Shown here piece by piece: positions 6,105 through 9,678 of a stretch of 9,678 nucleotides of DNA (its first letter is position 1; each line of letters begins with the position of its first letter). Both the position numbers and the translations under genes were made by a program. Location: NCBI GenBank assembly GCA_011682565.1, contig JAACEJ010000082.1:1-9678 (forward strand). Reading direction: 5' to 3'. Origin of the DNA: Actinomycetota bacterium. GTDB lineage: Bacteria; Zhuqueibacterota; Zhuqueibacteria; Residuimicrobiales; Krinioviventaceae. The notes below the pieces were generated by a model. It searched no databases. It worked only from the letters and a program-made list of their open reading frames with translations, and was not told where the DNA came from.

Positions 6105-6872
6105 TTGGGACGATTTGAGGAACCAAAAAATCTTTTAGTGATGGTTTTGATCTTTTGCAGCTTTTCTGTTTTTGTGCTTGCGGTGGATTCTTTTGCAAAA
6201 ATATCCTCAGAAAAAGGTCACTATTCACAGAAGGAAGTTGCCATTGTTGAAATGGCGCTGCATCGGTTTGTAAAAGACCGGGCAAAAGATGAAGGGGGAA
6301 TTGAAATTGCCCTGATTTCTGTTCCTGAGAACTTTCCTCCGGGTATCAAGCCACCGATTACTGTTTCGTGCAGAAGAAGGGGCGAAATACTCGGGCGAAC
6401 GGTTTTTATGATTTCTTTGACAAAAGCAAATGGCCTCCAGTCTTCCTTTCCCGTGGTTGCAAATGTCCGTCGGTTTCACAAGGTTTTTGTTTTGAATTCT
6501 AATGTATCCCGTCGTCACATTTTAACGGAAAAAGATATTCGGCCTGAAACCCTGGAAGTTACCTGGTCCAGAAACGAAAAGCCGGCTGACAATTCTTTCA
6601 TTATTGGCAAGCGCGCCAAACGGAGGCTGGAAAAGGGACGCATGATTACCCGATCGATGCTGGAGGATGTGCCTGTTGTTGAAAGAGGCGAACCCACCAA
6701 TATGCAAATTCACTCGAAAAATTTAAACATCACCATGCCCGTGGTGGCGTGCCAGGACGGCATTATTGGTGAAGAAATTAAAGTGAGAAACAAATCAAAC
6801 GGCGCTTATTACATTGCGCAGGTTCAGGATGCACAAACCGTCATTTTTAAATATAACAAGAGCTTGAGATGA
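6105..6872 (+). CDS. flgA: P-ring assembly chaperone FlgA
   Basis: Periplasmic chaperone needed for assembly of FlgI into the P-ring around the rod. The 255-residue protein begins with a Sec signal peptide: charged N-region, hydrophobic LLVMVLIFCSFSVFVLA (10-26), and probable cleavage after DSFA (28-31). A poorly conserved N-terminal half is followed by a SAF-type domain, seen as VSRRHILTEKDI (134-145), IIGKRAKRRLEKGRMITRSM (166-185), VVERGEPTNM (191-200) and the C-terminal ACQDGIIGEEIKVRNKSNG (215-233), the usual FlgA end. TTG 6105 is chosen because GGGAAG (6091-6096) is upstream at a workable spacing and it supplies the charged N-region. ATG 6141 lacks both. The ATG at 6098 is followed at once by TAA. 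The stop overlaps flgH by 4 nt. Confidence 0.9.
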   Translation: MGRFEEPKNLLVMVLIFCSFSVFVLAVDSFAKISSEKGHYSQKEVAIVEMALHRFVKDRAKDEGGIEIALISVPENFPPGIKPPITVSCRRRGEILGRTVFMISLTKANGLQSSFPVVANVRRFHKVFVLNSNVSRRHILTEKDIRPETLEVTWSRNEKPADNSFIIGKRAKRRLEKGRMITRSMLEDVPVVERGEPTNMQIHSKNLNITMPVVACQDGIIGEEIKVRNKSNGAYYIAQVQDAQTVIFKYNKSLR

Positions 6873-7459
6873 AAAGATTATTGTCTTTATTATCGCCCCT
6901 TTACATTATCATTTTAATGATCCCCGTGCCAAGACAGTGTCAGGCACAGCAAGTTTATACATCATCTTTGTTTACAGACCATCGCGCCAAACAGGTCGGA
7001 GATGTCGTCACTATTTTGATCGTTGAATATTCCAGTGCCCAAAGTGAAGCGAACTCCAAATCGAGCAAAACCAGCGACCATGGCTTTTCGTCGTCGGGTG
7101 GAGCGAAATCGCTGGCTTATATGCCGCTTTACGGATTGAAAGGACAATTCAAAAACGGGTTTGATAACGGTGCGTCCACTTCGCGCAAAGGCAGCTTAAC
7201 CGGTAAAATTACGGCAACAATCACCAAAGTGAATGAGAACGGAAATTTGGTTATCGATGGTCTGCGGGAAGTGACGGTAAACGGCGAAAAAGAAAAGATC
7301 GGGATTTCCGGCACTGTACGCCCCGAAGATGTTAGAAGCGATAATACGGTCTATTCCTACAATGTTGCCAATGCGAGAATTCTTTACCAGGGAAAAGGCC
7401 TTGTCGATAAAGGACAGAGACCCGGAATTTTGGATAAATTGTTGGGATGGATTTTTTGA
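6869..7459 (+). CDS. flgH: Flagellar L-ring protein FlgH
   Basis: Subunit of the L-ring, the bushing around the rod at the outer membrane. Of its 196 residues, the family core SSLFTDHRAKQVGDVVTILI (32-51), GSLTGKITATITKVNENGNL (108-127), VNGEKEKIGISGTVRPEDV (137-155), DNTVYSYNVANARILYQGKG (158-177) and the C-terminal PGILDKLLGWIF are clear. A signal peptide spans about residues 1-26. Most FlgH proteins are lipoproteins; here the only early cysteine (C24, in VPRQC) is not in an acceptable lipobox, while CQA before Q27 looks like an ordinary signal peptidase I site. ATG 6869 overlaps the flgA stop (ATGA) and has only a weak ribosome binding site, consistent with coupling. The stop lies 3 nt before a long heptamer repeat array. 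Confidence 0.94.
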   Translation: MKRLLSLLSPLYIIILMIPVPRQCQAQQVYTSSLFTDHRAKQVGDVVTILIVEYSSAQSEANSKSSKTSDHGFSSSGGAKSLAYMPLYGLKGQFKNGFDNGASTSRKGSLTGKITATITKVNENGNLVIDGLREVTVNGEKEKIGISGTVRPEDVRSDNTVYSYNVANARILYQGKGLVDKGQRPGILDKLLGWIF

Positions 7460-7462
7460 GGT

Positions 7463-7553
7463 GGTTGATGATTGAAGATTGGTGGTTGGTGGTTGGTGGT
7501 TGGTGGTTGATGGTTGATGGTTGATGGTTGATGGTTGATGGTTGATGGTTGAT
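7463..7553 (+). repeat. Tandem heptamer array GGTTGRT, 13 units
   Basis: Thirteen contiguous 7-bp units fill 91 nt with no break in register. Three starting units (GGTTGAT, GATTGAA, GATTGGT) are partly degenerate, then come three perfect GGTTGGT units (7484-7504) and seven perfect GGTTGAT units (7505-7553). The block structure of two variants shows expansion by local duplication. The array lies wholly in the flgH-flgI spacer, after the flgH stop and before the preferred flgI start, so copy changes would not shift either reading frame. The coding-sense strand is G/T-only apart from A, and its G-rich part could form a two-tetrad quadruplex. The reverse strand encodes a spurious periodic INHQPST peptide. 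Confidence 0.95.
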
Positions 7554-7555
7554 CT

Positions 7556-7597
7556 ATTCAGCATCCGTTATCTGGAATCCGGCATCCGTTATCCAAT
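7556..7597 (+). repeat. Second tandem heptamer array, ATCCGNN type
   Basis: Six 7-bp units follow the first array after two bases: ATTCAGC, ATCCGTT, ATCTGGA, ATCCGGC, ATCCGTT, ATCCAAT. All begin with AT and keep register, and ATCCGTT occurs twice. The unit is unrelated in sequence to GGTTGRT but shares its 7-bp length. It is more degenerate, so probably older or not homogenised. It occupies most of the remaining spacer upstream of flgI. Confidence 0.65.
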
Positions 7598-7616
7598 AGT
7601 GTATGGGATATTTAGA

Positions 7617-8735
7617 ATGTATTGTAAAATGAGAATTATGAGACAGGCCCATTTTTTTCTAGCTTTGGCGCTTTTAGTGAGTGCAAGCCATTTAAGTGCG
7701 GCGACCCGGATCAAAGACCTGGTGGATATTAAAGGCTTACAGTATCGCCAGCTTATCGGTTACAGTCTTGTTATTGGGCTGGATGGCACAGGTGATTCGC
7801 GCCGCGCTACAATGACAGTCCAGGCTGTGCGCAACATGCTGACGAAAATGGGGATGAATCTTCCGCAGCACAATTTAAATGTGCGCAATGTGGCTTCTGT
7901 GATCGTGACGGCAAGAGTTTCACCGTTTGCCAAACCCGGAAGTAATGTGGATGTTTCCGTCTCGTCGCTTGGAGATGCTTCAAGTCTTGAAGGCGGAACT
8001 CTGTTGTTAGCGCCATTGGCGGGGCCAGGTAATCAGGTCTATGCCCATGCCCAGGGGCCGGTGAGTGTCGGTGGCTTTAGTATTGAAACGATAAGCGGAG
8101 AGAAAACGAGAAAAAACTATACTCTCGTTGGTCGTGTTCCCGGTGGAGCAACGATCGAACGAGAGTTTGAATTCAGTTTTGTACAAGACCAGAAAATGGA
8201 AATGTTGTTGCGCGAACCGGATTTTACATCTGCAACGCGCATTGCGGATGCAATTAATAATGAGCTTGGCAGCGGTGTGGCAAACGCTGTTGACCCGGGT
8301 CGGGTTGAACTGAAATTGGCCGATCCGACGAAAACAATGTCAATCGTTGCAAAGATTGAAGGGTTGGAGGTGGACGCTGATCAAGAAGCGAGGGTTGTGA
8401 TAAATGAACGCACGGGCACTGTGGTTGTAGGCCAGCAAGTTCAATTGTCACCCACTGCCGTAGCTCATGGTAATTTGACGATCAAAATAAGTTCCATGCC
8501 GTATGTTTCGCAACCGCCTGCATTCTCGAACGGTTCGACTGTGGTGGTGCCGCAAACCAGTACACAGGTCACGGAAGAAAAGGGTGGCAGCGTTGCTGTT
8601 TTGAAAGGCCAGACCAGTGTAGAGGACCTTGCTTCCATGCTGAACACTTTGCAGGTTTCACCGAGAGATATTATTGCTATTTTTCAGGCCCTTAAAGTTG
8701 CGGGCGCGTTGCGAGCTAAACTGGTTATAATGTGA
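7617..8735 (+). CDS. flgI: Flagellar P-ring protein FlgI
   Basis: Subunit of the periplasmic P-ring, which surrounds the rod at the peptidoglycan layer and is assembled with FlgA. From ATG 7617 the protein has 372 residues, the family norm. A signal peptide has a basic N-region and hydrophobic FFLALALLVSAS (13-24), with probable cleavage near LSAA (26-29). Diagnostic motifs are RIKDLVDIKG (31-40), GYSLVIGLDGTGD (48-60), DVSVSSLGDASSLEGGTLLL (112-131), VVINERTGTVVVG (260-272) and the C-terminal LKVAGALRAKLVIM (359-372). ATG 7617 has TGGGAT upstream (about 7604-7609). ATG 7629 and 7638 also keep the signal peptide. The frame is open back to ATG 7542, but that start lies inside the repeat array and would put 25 unlikely residues before the signal peptide. 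Confidence 0.95.
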   Translation: MYCKMRIMRQAHFFLALALLVSASHLSAATRIKDLVDIKGLQYRQLIGYSLVIGLDGTGDSRRATMTVQAVRNMLTKMGMNLPQHNLNVRNVASVIVTARVSPFAKPGSNVDVSVSSLGDASSLEGGTLLLAPLAGPGNQVYAHAQGPVSVGGFSIETISGEKTRKNYTLVGRVPGGATIEREFEFSFVQDQKMEMLLREPDFTSATRIADAINNELGSGVANAVDPGRVELKLADPTKTMSIVAKIEGLEVDADQEARVVINERTGTVVVGQQVQLSPTAVAHGNLTIKISSMPYVSQPPAFSNGSTVVVPQTSTQVTEEKGGSVAVLKGQTSVEDLASMLNTLQVSPRDIIAIFQALKVAGALRAKLVIM

Positions 8736-8751
8736 GAACTCTGGTGCGAAA

Positions 8752-9552
8752 ATGAGTCTTCAGGAAATTAAACCCGATTATATTCCCGTCAAAAAGAGTC
8801 AGCCAAAGCAGGTGGACCGTGAGCGGCTGCGAAAGATTTGTTCCAATTTTGAAGCGATTTTTGTAGGAAAGCTTTTAAAGTCCATGCGCCAAAGCAGCGG
8901 CAACGATTCGCTTTTTGGGGACGGACTGGGGGCGCAAACGTATCAAAGCATGTTCGACTCGAAGCTCTCTGAAAAGATTGCTCAGGATGGCGGCTTTGGC
9001 GTGGGCAGATTGTTATTCAATGAATTATCTTCGCGCCTTCATTTTTCGGAAGATAAAAAAGAAATGCAGCCGGTCTCATTAAAAAAACTGGTCATGCCGC
9101 CGGCAAAATCTTTTAGCGGGAAACCGATTGAACAAACAAAGGGCTATCATGAAATTATTAAACAAGCTGCCAAAAAATACCGTTTACCCGTTCATCTGCT
9201 TTATGGAGTTATTGCCCAGGAGTCCAATTGGGACCCCAGGGCAGTTTCCCAAGTCGGTGCAAAAGGGTTAATGCAACTCATGGACGCTACCGCTGCTGAC
9301 ATGGGAGTAAGGAATCCTTTTGATCCGGCGCAAAACATACACGGCGGCGCCAAATATTTACGCCAACAACTGGACCAATTTCAGGGCAACGTCGAGTTGG
9401 CTCTTGCAGCATATAACGCCGGCCCTGGCAATGTTGAAAAATACGGCGGTATGCCGCCGTTCAAAGAGACGCAGGATTATGTCGAAAAAGTGCTTTCGCA
9501 TTCAAGAAAATACAATCAATTATTAAGTCACATAGGAAACGAATCCGATTAA
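8752..9552 (+). CDS. flgJ: Rod-cap protein FlgJ fused to SLT lytic transglycosylase
   Basis: Bifunctional rod assembly factor of 266 residues. The N-terminal FlgJ rod-cap domain (about 25-95) includes NFEAIFVGKLLKSMR (32-46) and the MFDSKLSEKIAQDGGFGVG stretch (67-85). A linker (about 96-130) leads to an SLT/GH23 lytic transglycosylase domain (about 132-257). Its catalytic glutamate is probably E157 in AQESNW, with VGAKGLMQLM (168-177), AAYNAGPGNV (219-228) and a late YVEKVL (243-248). It would open peptidoglycan for the growing rod. Enteric FlgJ uses a GH73 glucosaminidase instead. There is no Sec signal, as expected for export through the flagellar apparatus. The ribosome binding site before ATG 8752 is weak, 16 nt after the flgI stop, suggesting coupling. 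Confidence 0.94.
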   Translation: MSLQEIKPDYIPVKKSQPKQVDRERLRKICSNFEAIFVGKLLKSMRQSSGNDSLFGDGLGAQTYQSMFDSKLSEKIAQDGGFGVGRLLFNELSSRLHFSEDKKEMQPVSLKKLVMPPAKSFSGKPIEQTKGYHEIIKQAAKKYRLPVHLLYGVIAQESNWDPRAVSQVGAKGLMQLMDATAADMGVRNPFDPAQNIHGGAKYLRQQLDQFQGNVELALAAYNAGPGNVEKYGGMPPFKETQDYVEKVLSHSRKYNQLLSHIGNESD

Positions 9553-9556
9553 TTTT

Positions 9557-9678
9557 ATGAATGAACCGATGCCTGAAATTATTGAGAATATGCAGACGGA
9601 GATTGACGACACCTGGGTTGAGGAACTCATCAGTTTGACTCAAAAAGAAATATACTCATACCGGATGTTTCTGAACCA
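9557..9678 (+). CDS. flgN: Partial FlgN-like flagellar chaperone
   Basis: Frame open from ATG 9557 to the window end (40 codons), starting 4 nt after the flgJ stop. The visible residues, including WVEELISLTQKEIYSYRMF (about 20-38), are acidic and helical, with the pattern of the FlgN N-terminus, an export chaperone for the hook-filament junction proteins FlgK and FlgL. Position after flgJ is also usual for flgN or flgM. FlgM is much less likely because no anti-sigma-type motif appears. The fragment is too short for a firm call. ATG 9569 is an in-frame alternative start, and neither start has a strong ribosome binding site. Confidence 0.55.
   Translation, partial: MNEPMPEIIENMQTEIDDTWVEELISLTQKEIYSYRMFLN

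Noticed and set aside
7196..7564. Minus-strand ORF with a periodic INHQPST-like N-terminus
   Set aside because: It is the reverse reading of the heptamer array (three 7-bp units give a seven-residue period) extended antisense into flgH. It has no ribosome binding site or family resemblance.
7463..7597. CRISPR-like array
   Set aside because: Units are only 7 bp and contiguous, with no spacers. This is a simple tandem repeat.

Overview
The window is a chromosomal motility region of a diderm (Gram-negative) bacterium, with every supported gene on the + strand. It has two blocks: chemotaxis signalling genes (about 103-4234) and flagellar rod, P-ring and L-ring genes (about 4498 to the window end). 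FlgA, FlgH and FlgI build the periplasmic and outer-membrane rings, so the cell has an outer membrane. The chemotaxis set combines CheR and CheB with CheD and a CheX-type phosphatase, which enteric bacteria lack and Bacillus- or Thermotoga-type systems use. FlgJ carries an SLT-type lytic transglycosylase domain rather than the enteric glucosaminidase. Mid-range base composition and intergenic heptanucleotide repeats would fit a non-enteric lineage such as a deltaproteobacterial or FCB/KSB1-like group. This placement is an inference and is weak.

Block 1 runs cheR, cheD, an HDOD-domain gene, a single-domain cheY, cheX and cheB. The last five genes are fused by overlaps of 4, 11, 50 and 4 nt, so they are almost certainly co-transcribed and translationally coupled. 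CheR methylates receptors, CheB demethylates or deamidates them under phosphorylation control, CheD deamidates them, CheY carries the signal and CheX removes the phosphate from CheY. The HDOD protein has no textbook place in this pathway. No receptor, CheA or CheW gene lies in the window.

A 230-nt gap (4235-4464) separates the blocks. It holds a candidate terminator hairpin and, near its right end, a sigma-54-like element just before flgF. Block 2 runs flgF, flgG, flgA, flgH, flgI, flgJ and a truncated flgN-like gene. These encode the proximal and distal rod, the P-ring chaperone, the L-ring, the P-ring, a rod cap fused to a muralytic domain, and probably the hook-junction chaperone. Their order follows the assembly path outwards.

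The most unusual non-coding feature is the flgH-flgI spacer (7460-7616), which is largely heptanucleotide repeats. A 13-unit GGTTGRT array (7463-7553) includes a G-rich part resembling a two-tetrad quadruplex. It is followed at once by a second, unrelated 7-bp-period array (ATCCGNN, 7556-7597). A three-unit relic of the first family sits between flgG and flgA (6070-6090). Several starts need care: cheD uses GTG, flgF most likely uses TTG at 4498, flgA TTG at 6105, and flgI most likely starts at 7617 rather than inside the repeat array. I did not find a wholly new enzymatic system here. The points most worth following up are the repeats, the HDOD protein within the che operon, the 50-nt cheY/cheX overlap, the FlgJ domain fusion and the FlgH that lacks a lipobox.
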